Below are positions 26,301 to 34,713 of a stretch of DNA of 64,000 nucleotides, in pieces. The DNA lies in the NCBI GenBank assembly GCA_965116715.1, contig OZ220724.1, positions 1,488,001-1,552,000 of the forward strand, in the 5' to 3' direction. The stretch is from Poriferisodalis sp965116715 (GTDB lineage Bacteria > Actinomycetota > Acidimicrobiia > Acidimicrobiales > Poriferisodalaceae). Under the pieces are notes generated by a model, which did no database searches, was not told the DNA's origin, and saw only the letters and a list, made by a program, of their open reading frames with translations. The first letter of the stretch is position 1; the number at the start of each line of letters is the position of its first letter. Both the position numbers and the translations under genes were made by a program.

Positions 26301-26758
26301 GGCTCGACCCTCACGATGACGACACCGCGGTGGTGCTCGGCCCAGGCGTGCGACTGCTGCTGGGCCTGCGGTCCATCGGCGAGCCCAACGACGAGGGCAT
26401 TCGCCTGGTCAGCTTCAGAGTGAACGGCCAGCCCCGTGACATCGACACCCTCGACCGCACCGTGGCGGTTGATCGAGCAGAACACGCCAGGGCAGACCCC
26501 AGCGTTCCCGGCCACGTTGCGGCACCGTTCCGGGGCTCGGTCAACGTGTCGGTGTCCGAAGGCGACCAGGTGGCTGCCGGCGACACGATCGCCGTCATCG
26601 AGGCCATGAAGATGGAGTCGTCGATCTCAGCGCCGGTGACGGGCACCGTCATCTCGATCACCGCTGCGTCGGGCGCGCTGCTCGAACCCGGTGACCTCAT
26701 TGCGGAGATCCGGCCCGCCGGGCGTTCTGGCAGTCCCGAGAGCGAGCACGATGGCTGA
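23336..26758 (+). CDS. pyc: Pyruvate carboxylase
   Basis: 1140 residues, the full length of single-chain pyruvate carboxylases. Order: biotin carboxylase (MEKLLVANRGEIAIRAFRA start; GGGGRGMRRV ATP loop near residue 165; EMNPRIQVEHTVTEEVT near residue 300), carboxyltransferase (DTTLRDAHQS, with the metal-site region and Lys in LCIKDMAGLL), the pyruvate-carboxylase domain, and a C-terminal biotin carrier with EAMKMES, biotin-Lys1092. It converts pyruvate to oxaloacetate for anaplerosis and gluconeogenesis. A GGGGGA ribosome site precedes the ATG. The AMKMES sequence differs slightly from the more common AMKMET. The promoter region is strikingly AT-rich. Confidence 0.97.
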   Translation: MEKLLVANRGEIAIRAFRAATQLGIRTVAILPVEEERSGALHRIKADEAYVIGTEGRPVRAYLDHEAIVAKAVEVGADAIYPGYGFLSESPALADACEAAGVTFVGPSAGVLRLTGNKMRARQAAEAAGLPVLAQSPPIDDDAAPSDITDAASQIGFPLFVKAASGGGGRGMRRVERPEHLTEAVEAARREAHSAFGDGTVFLEEAMTDVRHIEAQILADAEGRVVHLYERDCSVQRRFQKVVEMAPARDLDAGVQQQLLADAVSFGEAIGYINAGTVEFLVEPSGRHVFIEMNPRIQVEHTVTEEVTDIDLVESQLRIAAGATLADLGLSQERISMRGFAMQCRVTAENPANDFRPDTGRIVAYRPASGAGVRLDGCVYQGVEITPHFDSMIEKITCRGPDFDTVVRRMQRTLAEYRVRGVSTNQPYLQAILADSQFRSEPVTTTFIDDRPELTAASVGADRATRLLRYLADVTVHQPHGPAPTHVDPGTKLRPTPRTPPDGSKQRLDELGPAGFAADLRSSTAVAVTDTTLRDAHQSILATRLRTIDLVAGARQMAHFMPQLLSVECWGGATFDVALRFLHEDPWERLRRIRAAAPNICTQMLLRGRNTVGYSPYPDTVAHEFVAEAAECGMDVFRVFDAFNSIDQMRPAIEAVIAAGAVAEGTICYSGNLSSPDEDLYTLDYYLSVAEQLDEAGAHILCIKDMAGLLRPPAAAVLVSGLRERFAQPVHLHTHDTGGGQLATYLAAIDAGVDAIDGAAPPLSGMTSQPSIASIVAMTDDTERATGLSLDAIGDMEPYWEAVRRVYAPFEAGLPSPTGTVYRHEIPGGQLSNLRTQATALGLGHRFEEVEQLYAACNELLGRPIKVTPSSKVVGDLALHLVASGVTPDDLAADPASADLPDSVIGFLHGELGTPPGGFPEPFRARATEGRDWAPKTKELTDDDAAGLATDRAATLNRLLFPTQSAAQDENTHRYGDLSVLPSLLFWYGLDPHDDDTAVVLGPGVRLLLGLRSIGEPNDEGIRLVSFRVNGQPRDIDTLDRTVAVDRAEHARADPSVPGHVAAPFRGSVNVSVSEGDQVAAGDTIAVIEAMKMESSISAPVTGTVISITAASGALLEPGDLIAEIRPAGRSGSPESEHDG

Positions 26759-26839
26759 GCCCGCAACTCGCAGCGATATGCCCTTGATCCCCGCGCACTA
26801 GTGTTCGGATCAGCTGCTTCGACTCCGCAGGACGGCACG

Positions 26840-28159
26840 ATGACGACTCCGAGGACACCGCTGGGGGCTGAGTCGACGAAGCCCGGCTCCGATTGGACAC
26901 AGCCGGAGGCTGGGTTCTGGGCTCCCCAACGCAACGCGGTCCACGCGTCCTTCGCCATGCAGCCGGCGGTGTACGCCGACGAAGGCTTCTTCGCTGCTGA
27001 GCAGGAGCGTCTGTTCGGCCGAGCGTGGGTTGCGGTGGCCCTTGCTGAAGAGGTGGCGCGGCCGGGACGACTGCTGGTTCGCTCGGTGGGCGGACATTCG
27101 ATTCTGCTGACCCGATCCGACGCTGGGCTGCGCGGCTTTCTGAATTCCTGCCGGCACCGCGGCACCGAGCTGGCCGAGCACGATTGCGACATCGCGAACA
27201 CGATCCGCTGCCCGTACCACCGATGGCACTACGGCGCTGACGGGCAGCTCGTCTCCGCGCCGCTGTTCGACGAAGTGCCCCGAGATGACTTTGATCTGGC
27301 CGACTACGGGCTGATCCGGGTGCGCACCGAGGTCTGGGGCCCGCTCGTATTTGTCTGTCTCAATGACGACACTCCGCCGCTCGAGGTGTGGCTCGGCGAT
27401 CTGCCCGACAGGTTGGCTGCTTACGGGTTCTCCGAGTGGCGCTCCGGCGGGCTCGACGGGGTCGCGCGCACGTTTGACGTGGCGGCCAACTGGAAGCTCA
27501 TCGTTGAGAATTTCGCGGAGTACTACCACCTTCCCTGGGTGCACCCGGAGCTGGCCAAGGTGTCGCGGGTCCCCGACCACTACCGATACCAGGGTCCGGG
27601 CATGTACTGCGGCCAGACCACCACTCCCGTGTCGGGCGATGAGCGCGACGACTGGCTGACGCTGCCTTCCGCAGCCGGACTCGACGATTCTGATGCCGCA
27701 AGCGGCAGGTTCGTGGCGCTGTTCCCCAACGTGACGCTCGCGGTGCTGCCGAGCCACATGTTCCTGATGGTGCTGCAGCCGCTTGCCGCGAATCGCACCC
27801 TCGAACACTGCACGTTCCTGTTCCCGCCAGGCCCGATGACCGCCGGCGAGCCGTCGGCTGAGCTGCGCACGTCGTTCGAGATCACGCGCCGCTTCTGGAT
27901 CGAGGTGAACGACGAGGACATCGACATCTGCGAGCGAGCTCAGCGCGGCATCTCGCTGGGCGGCGCACCTCCGGGACCGCTGGCCCCCCGCTTCGAGGAG
28001 CCGCTCAACCGCTTCCACAAGATGACTGCCGACCTCATGACGCTCCCCTCCGCTGCCGACTTGACGGTGCCGGCGGGCGACCGTCCCGGAGGCGTCGACC
28101 TCTTTGGCAGCGAGCCGAATCCCCTGCCGCCAGCCATAGAACGCGACGCTGTGCCCTAG
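26840..28159 (+). CDS. Rieske [2Fe-2S] oxygenase alpha subunit (quaternary-amine type)
   Basis: 439 residues. Rieske cluster ligands are Cys104, His106, Cys124 and His127. The mononuclear iron site is His230 and His235 in ENFAEYYHLPWVHPEL with Asp360 in VNDEDIDICE. The style matches choline/carnitine/glycine-betaine monooxygenases. Downstream, a dimethylglycine-dehydrogenase-like gene supports oxidative demethylation of glycine betaine or a related quaternary amine, as with GbcA. No reductase (GbcB-type) is encoded nearby, so it must be supplied elsewhere. The ATG at 26840 has a CAGGAC element ahead; an upstream in-frame GTG at 26801 would add 13 residues. Confidence 0.88.
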   Translation: MTTPRTPLGAESTKPGSDWTQPEAGFWAPQRNAVHASFAMQPAVYADEGFFAAEQERLFGRAWVAVALAEEVARPGRLLVRSVGGHSILLTRSDAGLRGFLNSCRHRGTELAEHDCDIANTIRCPYHRWHYGADGQLVSAPLFDEVPRDDFDLADYGLIRVRTEVWGPLVFVCLNDDTPPLEVWLGDLPDRLAAYGFSEWRSGGLDGVARTFDVAANWKLIVENFAEYYHLPWVHPELAKVSRVPDHYRYQGPGMYCGQTTTPVSGDERDDWLTLPSAAGLDDSDAASGRFVALFPNVTLAVLPSHMFLMVLQPLAANRTLEHCTFLFPPGPMTAGEPSAELRTSFEITRRFWIEVNDEDIDICERAQRGISLGGAPPGPLAPRFEEPLNRFHKMTADLMTLPSAADLTVPAGDRPGGVDLFGSEPNPLPPAIERDAVP

Positions 28160-28197
28160 CCGATGCAAGCTGCGCCAGCCTGCGAGACTGCACAGCC

Positions 28198-30858
28198 GTG
28201 ACCGATCGAGTGCAGGCCGTCGTCATCGGCGGCGGCGTCGTAGGCGCCTCAGTGCTGTATCACCTGACTCGCGCGGGCTGGACCGACCTCGTGCTGCTCG
28301 AACGCGCCGACCTGACTGCGGGTTCGACCTGGCATGCAGCCGGCGGCATTCATCCCATCAACGCCGATCCGACCGTCGCGAAGCTGCAGAAGTACACCAT
28401 CGAGCTGTACCGCGAGATCGAGGCTGAATCCGGTCAGGACTGCGGCATCCACATGACCGGTGCGATCTTCCTGGCAGACACGCCCGAGCGTCTCGACTGG
28501 CTGCAGATGACCGACGCGCGTGGCAAGTACCTCGGCATCGACTCCGAGATGATCCCGGTCGAGGAAGCCGCCCGGCTCCTGCCCATCATCGACCCAGACC
28601 AATTCGTGGGCGCGATGCTCGACGCCGAGCACGGTCACGTCGATCCCAGCGGCGTGACCTATGCATACGCGAGGGCAGCGACGGCAGCCGGGGCCGTGAT
28701 CCGGCGCCACACCTGGGCTCGTCGCATCGAGCGAACGCCTGATGGCGCGTGGCGCGTCGGGCTGTACGACACGTCCCGCGGCGACTTAGCCGGCACCGCA
28801 GACGCTGCAGGCGACGATGGCTGCGACGACTGGATCGAGGCAACCCACGTGGTGAACGCCGGTGGGCTCTGGGCGCGCGAAGTAGGCCGCATGGTCGGCG
28901 TGGAGCTGCCGGTGCTCGCGATGGAGCACTCCTACGTGATCACCGAACCTCTCGATGACGTCATCGCTCACAACGAACGCACCGGCGAAGAACTCATGGG
29001 TTCCATCGACTTCGGCGGCGAGATCTACACGCGCCAGGAGGGCCAAGGCCTACTGGTCGGCACCTACGACCAGGCGGCGGTGGCATGGCAGCGGCGGCAG
29101 ACGCCGTGGGACTTCGAGCGGCGACTGCTGACGCCCGATCTCGAACGCATCGCACCGTCGCTCGACACCGCGTTCAGGCATTTCCCCGTGCTGGGTGATG
29201 CCGGCATCGCCCGAGTGGTCAACGGCCCGTTCACCTTCTCGCCCGACGGGAACCCGCTCGTCGGACCCATCCGGGGCTTGCCGAACTTCTGGTCCGCCTG
29301 CGGCGTGCTCGCCGGACTCTGCCAAGGCGGAGGTGTGGGTCTCGCGCTGTCCAACTGGATGACGACCGGCGATCCCGGATTCGACGTCTGGGCGATGGAT
29401 CTCGCCCGATTCGGCGATTGGGCCACCCGGCCGTACACCGCCGCCAAAGTGCGCGAGAACTACCGGCGACGCTTCAGCATCGCCTTCCCGAACGAGTTCC
29501 TTCCCGAGGGGCGCCCGCTGGCGACCACCTCCATCTACGAACCACAGCGTGCGGCGGGGGCCGTCTTCGGCGATGTGTACGGCTTGGAAGTGCCGCTGTG
29601 GTTCGCGCCTGAGGCCGGGGCCGTCGAAGACGTCACGTTCGGGCGATCCAATGCCTGGCCCCACGTGCGCGAGGAAGTCCAGGCTGTTCGCAATGACGTC
29701 GGGCTCATGGAGACCTCGGGATTCGCCAAGTTCCTGGTGGAAGGGCCGGGTGCCCGTGCATGGCTCAAGCATCTGCTGGCGGGCAGGCTGCCGCAGCCAG
29801 GCCGGATCGCGCTCGCGCCGATGTGCAACGAGGCCGGCAATCTCACGGGCGATCTCACCGTCGCCTGCCTGCCGCCGGCCACTGGCACGCCCGACGGCCC
29901 CGTGCAGGCGGTGACCGGCGGCGCCACCGGCAACACCGCGACCAGCGAACGCTTCATCGTCTTCGGCTCGGGCATCGCCGAGCGCTACTACGAGCGTTGG
30001 TTCGAAGCGGACCTGGCTCGATGGAAGAACGCAGCGCCGCATGGAGCGGCGGCATCAGGCACAGCGTCTCGCGCACCCGTCTGGTACCGAACGCTCGGCA
30101 CCGAACTGTGCGGCGTGGCCATTGCGGGGCCGAAGTCGAGAGATCTCCTGTCAGAGGTGACCGACGCTGATGTCTCCGATGAGGCGATGCGTTTCGGCAG
30201 CTTCACCGCCCTCGATGTGGGCTGGGCACGGGCCTGGTGCGGCCGGCTGAGCTACACCGGAGATCTCGGGTACGAATTGTGGACCGATGCCAGCTATCTG
30301 CATCACGTCTTCGATCTGCTCATGACGCATGGCCGCGCGCACGGGCTGCGGCTGTTCGGCTTGGCGGCCTTGAATTCGCTTCGACTCGACAAGAGCTTCG
30401 GCAGCTGGGCACGCGAGTACCGGCCCACCTACGACCCATTCGAAGCAGCCCTGGGTCATTTCGTCCGCTTCACGAGAGCCGGCGACGACGGTTCCGACTT
30501 TGTCGGTCGGGCAGCCCTCATTGACAAGTACGGGCCTGACGGAGCATCGGGCAGCGACGGAGGTGTCCGCGGCGGAGCGATGTCGCTGTGCACATGGACA
30601 TTCGATGGGCCAACCGACGAATCGGGATTCGATGCGGCAGGTGACGAACCCGTCTATTGCGATGGAGAACCGCTCGGTTGGGTGACATCCGGCGGATTCG
30701 CGCACCACAGCAATGTGTCCGTCGCTATGGGCTATGTGCCGGCCGAATTCGCACACAACGATGTGGATTTTGGGATCGAAATTGTGGGCGAACGACGCGC
30801 AGCCCGTCTCATCGATGACTGCCTCTGGGATCCAGCCGGCGAGGCCATGCGCCGCTGA
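28198..30858 (+). CDS. FAD-dependent dimethylglycine/sarcosine dehydrogenase-like protein with GcvT domain
   Basis: 886 residues in two parts. The N-terminal DAO-type FAD domain has VVIGGGVVGASVLYHL and GSTWHAAGG, whose His46 aligns with the covalent-FAD His of mammalian dimethylglycine dehydrogenase. The C-terminal half is a GcvT-like aminomethyltransferase domain (WFAPEAGAVEDVTFGR, LSYTGDLGYELW, LGHFVRFT), which passes the released one-carbon unit to tetrahydrofolate. It fits dimethylglycine or sarcosine oxidation, downstream of the Rieske demethylase by 38 bases. A GTG start precedes the FAD motif closely, with no ribosome site. A bacterial dimethylglycine oxidase (using oxygen) is the main alternative. 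Confidence 0.9.
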   Translation: MTDRVQAVVIGGGVVGASVLYHLTRAGWTDLVLLERADLTAGSTWHAAGGIHPINADPTVAKLQKYTIELYREIEAESGQDCGIHMTGAIFLADTPERLDWLQMTDARGKYLGIDSEMIPVEEAARLLPIIDPDQFVGAMLDAEHGHVDPSGVTYAYARAATAAGAVIRRHTWARRIERTPDGAWRVGLYDTSRGDLAGTADAAGDDGCDDWIEATHVVNAGGLWAREVGRMVGVELPVLAMEHSYVITEPLDDVIAHNERTGEELMGSIDFGGEIYTRQEGQGLLVGTYDQAAVAWQRRQTPWDFERRLLTPDLERIAPSLDTAFRHFPVLGDAGIARVVNGPFTFSPDGNPLVGPIRGLPNFWSACGVLAGLCQGGGVGLALSNWMTTGDPGFDVWAMDLARFGDWATRPYTAAKVRENYRRRFSIAFPNEFLPEGRPLATTSIYEPQRAAGAVFGDVYGLEVPLWFAPEAGAVEDVTFGRSNAWPHVREEVQAVRNDVGLMETSGFAKFLVEGPGARAWLKHLLAGRLPQPGRIALAPMCNEAGNLTGDLTVACLPPATGTPDGPVQAVTGGATGNTATSERFIVFGSGIAERYYERWFEADLARWKNAAPHGAAASGTASRAPVWYRTLGTELCGVAIAGPKSRDLLSEVTDADVSDEAMRFGSFTALDVGWARAWCGRLSYTGDLGYELWTDASYLHHVFDLLMTHGRAHGLRLFGLAALNSLRLDKSFGSWAREYRPTYDPFEAALGHFVRFTRAGDDGSDFVGRAALIDKYGPDGASGSDGGVRGGAMSLCTWTFDGPTDESGFDAAGDEPVYCDGEPLGWVTSGGFAHHSNVSVAMGYVPAEFAHNDVDFGIEIVGERRAARLIDDCLWDPAGEAMRR

Positions 30859-30941
30859 GCCCAGCTCATCGCACATTCCTGCCCAGATGTACACGATTCC
30901 AGGGGTTGGAGGAGATGTACTTCAGTCGATAATGGTATGAA

Positions 30942-30978
30942 TATTTCTCAATAGTATGGCGAAGTATATTGAGAAATA
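30942..30978. promoter_or_regulatory. Perfect 12-bp inverted repeat (candidate operator) upstream of LysR gene
   Basis: TATTTCTCAATA at 30942-30953 and its exact complement at 30967-30978 are separated by 13 bases. The region is very AT-rich compared with the window. Its place between the catabolic pair and a LysR-type gene fits a regulator site; LysR boxes of T-N11-A form occur within it. A factor-independent terminator is less likely because the arms are AT-rich and no T-run follows. Confidence 0.6.
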
Positions 30979-31120
30979 CACTACATAAGTTTAGTGATAA
31001 TCGACGGTATTTCATGAGCCAATCGGATTGATTGCCCTCTCGAGGAAGTACGCTTGCTCCTGTCCACTTCTTGTAAACATCGGGAAGAGATATAGATCAA
31101 ATGTCGGCGATGTCGTAGTT

Positions 31121-32029
31121 ATGTCCTCGCGTTTGGAAATGCACCATTACGAGACCATCGTGGCGGTGTCGGAAACCGGCTCAGTGACCGCAGCAGCCGG
31201 CCGACTTCATGTCAGCCAGTCTGCGGTGAGCCATCGATTGGCCGAAGCCGAGCGGCGCCTTGGCGGACGCCTGTTCGAGCGCCGGCCATCTCGCGGCATG
31301 CAGCCGACGCCTGCGGCGCTGGCGCTGTGCCAAGCCGCTCACCGCGCGATGCCGGATCTGGCACGGGCCGAGCAGGACTTCATGCGCAGCGTCGGCGGGA
31401 CGACCGCCACGGTCCGGATCGGCGTCGGATCGTACGACTGCTACCACTGGCTGGCGCCATTTGCGGCAGCGTGCAGTGACCGGCTGGAAGGATTGCTCCT
31501 CGAACTGGTGGTCGTGGGCGACATGCCAGTGCCGCGACTCGCCGACGGGACGGCCGACCTCGTACTCGCTCCGGGGCCGGCACCGGGAGCGCGTGACGCC
31601 ATCCACCTGTTCACCGATGAGCTGGTGCTGGTCACACACCCCGAGCACCGTCTCGCCGGCCGGACCTGGATCGGGCCCGAAGCGATTGCCGAAGAGAACT
31701 ACTTCACCTACAACCGGCAGCCGTCACCTGGCTTCGAATACGAGCGCTTCGTCCGCCCGGCGGGCCTGTCGCCTCGAACGATTACCGTGCTCGAGCAGAC
31801 CGGCGCAATCGCCGAGATGATCGCGGCTGACTTTGGAGTGTCCATTCTCAGCCGGTGGGCGATGTCACCATGGCTCGACTCCGGGCGGCTCGTCGCTGTG
31901 CGCTGCGGCCGTTCCGGACTTGACCTGGAATGGTCTGCTCTGACGCGAGTCGACACAGACGACGATGCACCAGAGCGGCAGGTCGCCAATGCCATCGTCG
32001 ACTGGCTCGGCGATTCGAGCAACAGCTGA
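31121..32029 (+). CDS. LysR-family transcriptional regulator
   Basis: 302 residues. The N-terminal winged helix is classical (YETIVAVSETGSVTAAAGRLHVSQSAVSHRLAEAERRLGG..LFERR), with a substrate-binding domain from about residue 90. It resembles the MetR branch. The start at 31121 places the helix-turn-helix at residues about 20-40; a start 31 codons upstream would add a Cys-rich segment without family support. It is transcribed in the same direction as the Rieske/dehydrogenase genes and lies 140 bases downstream of a strong palindrome, so it probably controls its own expression and perhaps the methylated-amine genes. The inducer is unknown. Confidence 0.92.
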   Translation: MSSRLEMHHYETIVAVSETGSVTAAAGRLHVSQSAVSHRLAEAERRLGGRLFERRPSRGMQPTPAALALCQAAHRAMPDLARAEQDFMRSVGGTTATVRIGVGSYDCYHWLAPFAAACSDRLEGLLLELVVVGDMPVPRLADGTADLVLAPGPAPGARDAIHLFTDELVLVTHPEHRLAGRTWIGPEAIAEENYFTYNRQPSPGFEYERFVRPAGLSPRTITVLEQTGAIAEMIAADFGVSILSRWAMSPWLDSGRLVAVRCGRSGLDLEWSALTRVDTDDDAPERQVANAIVDWLGDSSNS

Positions 32030-32057
32030 GCCGAGCCGGTCAGTCTGACCGCCTGGC

Positions 32058-33266
32058 TCAGTCGAGCAGCGACCTGCTGATCACGACGTCCTGGATCTCG
32101 GTGGCCCCGTCGACGTAGTGCGTCAAGCGAGAGGCGGCAAGGTGCCGTGGCAGCGGATGGTCGCGCCGGCCGCCCACCGCGCCCATCACCTGCATGCAGT
32201 CCGCCAGGCCTCGTTCGGCAACGCGGGTGGCGAACTTCTTGGCGTGTGCTGCGTGGACCGCCGCCGGGCGACCTTCGGCCACCGCCAGCGCCGCCCGATA
32301 GGCAAGCAGGCGGGCGGCCTCCAGGTCGGTTGCCACGTCGGCGAGCTTGAAGCGCACACCCTGCAAGTCGGCGATGCGGCCGCCGAACGCCTGCCGCTTG
32401 CGGACGTAATCGATGGCGGTCGCGAGGCCGGTGCGCATCATGCCGCAGCACATCGCCGCTACCAGCACTCGAGCGATATCGATGCCTTCCATCGCGGCAA
32501 CGAACCCCTCGCCGAAGGGCACCATGACATCCGCGTCAGTCACCCGGCACTCGTTGAAGCGCACCTCATTGGTGCCGATGCCGTGGGCGCCGATGAGCTC
32601 GTAGCCGTCGGTCCGCTCGATGCCGTCGGTGCTGCCGTCGACGAGAAACGTCATGATTCCCCGGTGTCCGGCTGCGGGATCGGCCTGCGCGTACACCGAC
32701 ATAACGTCGGCCGCCGTGCCATTGCTGACCCACGCCTTGCGGCCGTCGATGACCCACTCGTCGCCGTCTCGACGTGCCGCCGTGGTGATCTTGGCGGCAT
32801 CGCTGCCGACGCCCGGCTCTGTCAGCAGGAATGCGCCGAGCTGCTCGCCGGAGACCAACGGCCCCAGCGCCCGCTCCCGCATCTGCGCAGGGGCGCGCCT
32901 GCTCACCGCGCCCGCCAGATTGTTGTGGCAGACAAGCACGAATGCGATGGCGAAGTCGGCGGCGGCCACCTCTTCGAGCACCCGTGCCAGCCCGACTTGG
33001 CTGAGCCCCGAGCCGCCGTCGGCGGCCGGCACGAGCAACCCGCACAGCCGCTCGTCGCCGGCGCTCGCAAACGCCTCAGCCGCGAAGCGGCGTTCACGCT
33101 CCCACGACTCGGCATGCGGCGCAACCGCCGAGCTGGCCCACGCCGCCGCCCGATCCACGACCGCCTGATCTGCCGCTCCCACCACAGCATCGGCCACCAC
33201 CGGCATGAGTTCGTCGGCCAGCTCCGATGGAGGCATGACGTCGAGGTCGATCGCAGCAGAGGTCAT
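32058..33266 (-). CDS. Acyl-CoA dehydrogenase
   Basis: 402 residues with the three-part acyl-CoA dehydrogenase fold: helical N-domain, a beta domain with FLLTEPGVGSDAA and RKAWVSNGTAADVMSVYAQ (flavin binding), and a C-terminal helical domain with RKRQAFGGRIADLQGVRFKLADVATDLEAARLL and DGATEIQDVVISRSLLD. It oxidises an acyl-CoA to the enoyl-CoA using FAD, passing electrons to electron-transfer flavoprotein. Chain-length preference cannot be inferred. An ATG three codons upstream (33275) is an equally possible start. The gene converges on the LysR gene and is divergent from the CoA-transferase, whose product may supply or use its substrates. Confidence 0.92.
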   Translation of the reverse strand: MTSAAIDLDVMPPSELADELMPVVADAVVGAADQAVVDRAAAWASSAVAPHAESWERERRFAAEAFASAGDERLCGLLVPAADGGSGLSQVGLARVLEEVAAADFAIAFVLVCHNNLAGAVSRRAPAQMRERALGPLVSGEQLGAFLLTEPGVGSDAAKITTAARRDGDEWVIDGRKAWVSNGTAADVMSVYAQADPAAGHRGIMTFLVDGSTDGIERTDGYELIGAHGIGTNEVRFNECRVTDADVMVPFGEGFVAAMEGIDIARVLVAAMCCGMMRTGLATAIDYVRKRQAFGGRIADLQGVRFKLADVATDLEAARLLAYRAALAVAEGRPAAVHAAHAKKFATRVAERGLADCMQVMGAVGGRRDHPLPRHLAASRLTHYVDGATEIQDVVISRSLLD

Positions 33267-33420
33267 GGCCCGCATCTTGCCATCCGCACGTCCCGCCCAT
33301 CTGGGAGTGGATGCGGATCCCTCACGTGAAACCGATGGCCCGCGACGCAATGCCAGGCCGTCGTACAGTTCGCCAACCGTTTGACTGCCGGGCCGCCGAG
33401 TGCCGGGAGGGGCTGCCGAG

Positions 33421-34713
33421 ATGAATCCAGACCGCCCCCGCGGGGGCAACGGCAATCGTGCCGGCGTCCAGCTCGGCGTCGACGAGGCGATCGGTCGCAT
33501 CGGGCGCAGGGCACGCGTCTATGTCGCGCAGGGCTCGGCCACGCCATTCGGCCTGCTGGTGGCCATCGATGCGGCACACGATCGCTTCGACCATCTTGAG
33601 TTCGTCAGCGCATTCCTGCTGGATCGGCCTCAGCCGCTTGATCACCTCGGCAACCCGTTCGTTTGGACCTCGCTGCAACCCAGCGGAGCTCTCCGCGACG
33701 CCCTCGACAGCCCGCACTTCGGCGTGGTCCCGGCTCGCTATTCGGACATCACCGGCCTGGTCGGTCCCGGCGGCGGGCTGGAAGCCGATGTCCTGCTGTG
33801 CCAGGCCAGCCCACCTGACGCCAAGGGTCGCATGAGCCTCGGCACGGGCGTCGGAGGTCACGTCGACCTCTTGCGATCAACGCCACTGGTCATCGCGCAG
33901 GTGAACCCCCAGATGCCCTACGTGCACGGCGAGGGCGAATGCCACCGCACTGACTTCGATGGGCTCGTCGAAGTCGACGAGCCGCTGAGGGAGCTGGCAC
34001 CGGCCGCGGTCGAGGAGACCGCTGCGGCCATTGCGGCTCACGTCGGCCAGTTCATCGGCGACGGGACGACGCTTCAGTTCGGGATCGGCTCCATCCCCGA
34101 TGCGGTGCTCTCCAGCCTCGCCGACCGCCGGCACCTTGGCCTGCACGGCGGCATGATCAACGACGCCTGCATCGACCTCATCGACAGCGGTGCCGTGGAC
34201 AACCGCCACAAGGGACCGGTCGGCGACGGTGTGAGCGTGGCCGCAGAGGTGATGGGGACGCGCCGCCTCTATGACTGGGTCGATCGCAATCCGGCCGTGC
34301 AGCTCGTGAACGGCTCGCTGAGCCATGGCATCGAGGGCATCGCCCAGATTCGCAACTTCGTGGCGCTGCAATCGACCGTGCAGATGGCGCTCGACGGCTC
34401 AGCGAACTCCGAAGTGATCGGGGGCCGCTACATCTCCGGACCCGGCGGAGCACCCGACTTCGCATTCGGCGCCTGCGTCGCGACCGGCGGCCGGGCCATC
34501 GTCGCCATGCCGTCCACCGCGGCAGGCGGCCGCATCTCACGCATAGTGGCGCACCTGGCACCAGGAGCCCCCACAACCCTCCCGGCCTACACCGCAGACA
34601 TAGTCGCCACAGAATTCGGCGCCGTAGAACTACGCGGCCGCTCCCTCAGCGAACGAGCAGAACTACTCACGTCGATAGCCCACCCCGACTTCCGCAACGA
34701 CCTCAGCGGTTAG
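33421..34713 (+). CDS. Acetyl-CoA hydrolase/transferase family (4-hydroxybutyrate CoA-transferase-like)
   Basis: 430 residues. The family pattern is clear: PPDAKGRMSLGTGVGG, ITQVN-like IAQVNPQMPYVHGEG, the central GDGTTLQFGIGSIPDAVL, LHGGMINDACIDLIDSG, and GGRYISGPGGAPDFAFGA. These enzymes transfer CoA between acyl-CoA and a free acid through a glutamyl-CoA thioester. A GGGAGGGG ribosome site lies 8 bases before the ATG. Divergent from an acyl-CoA dehydrogenase, it probably belongs to the same catabolic set. The last 170 bases of coding DNA shift to A- and C-ending codons, including rare ATA, unlike the rest. Its stop overlaps that of the convergent SDR gene by four bases. Confidence 0.9.
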   Translation: MNPDRPRGGNGNRAGVQLGVDEAIGRIGRRARVYVAQGSATPFGLLVAIDAAHDRFDHLEFVSAFLLDRPQPLDHLGNPFVWTSLQPSGALRDALDSPHFGVVPARYSDITGLVGPGGGLEADVLLCQASPPDAKGRMSLGTGVGGHVDLLRSTPLVIAQVNPQMPYVHGEGECHRTDFDGLVEVDEPLRELAPAAVEETAAAIAAHVGQFIGDGTTLQFGIGSIPDAVLSSLADRRHLGLHGGMINDACIDLIDSGAVDNRHKGPVGDGVSVAAEVMGTRRLYDWVDRNPAVQLVNGSLSHGIEGIAQIRNFVALQSTVQMALDGSANSEVIGGRYISGPGGAPDFAFGACVATGGRAIVAMPSTAAGGRISRIVAHLAPGAPTTLPAYTADIVATEFGAVELRGRSLSERAELLTSIAHPDFRNDLSG

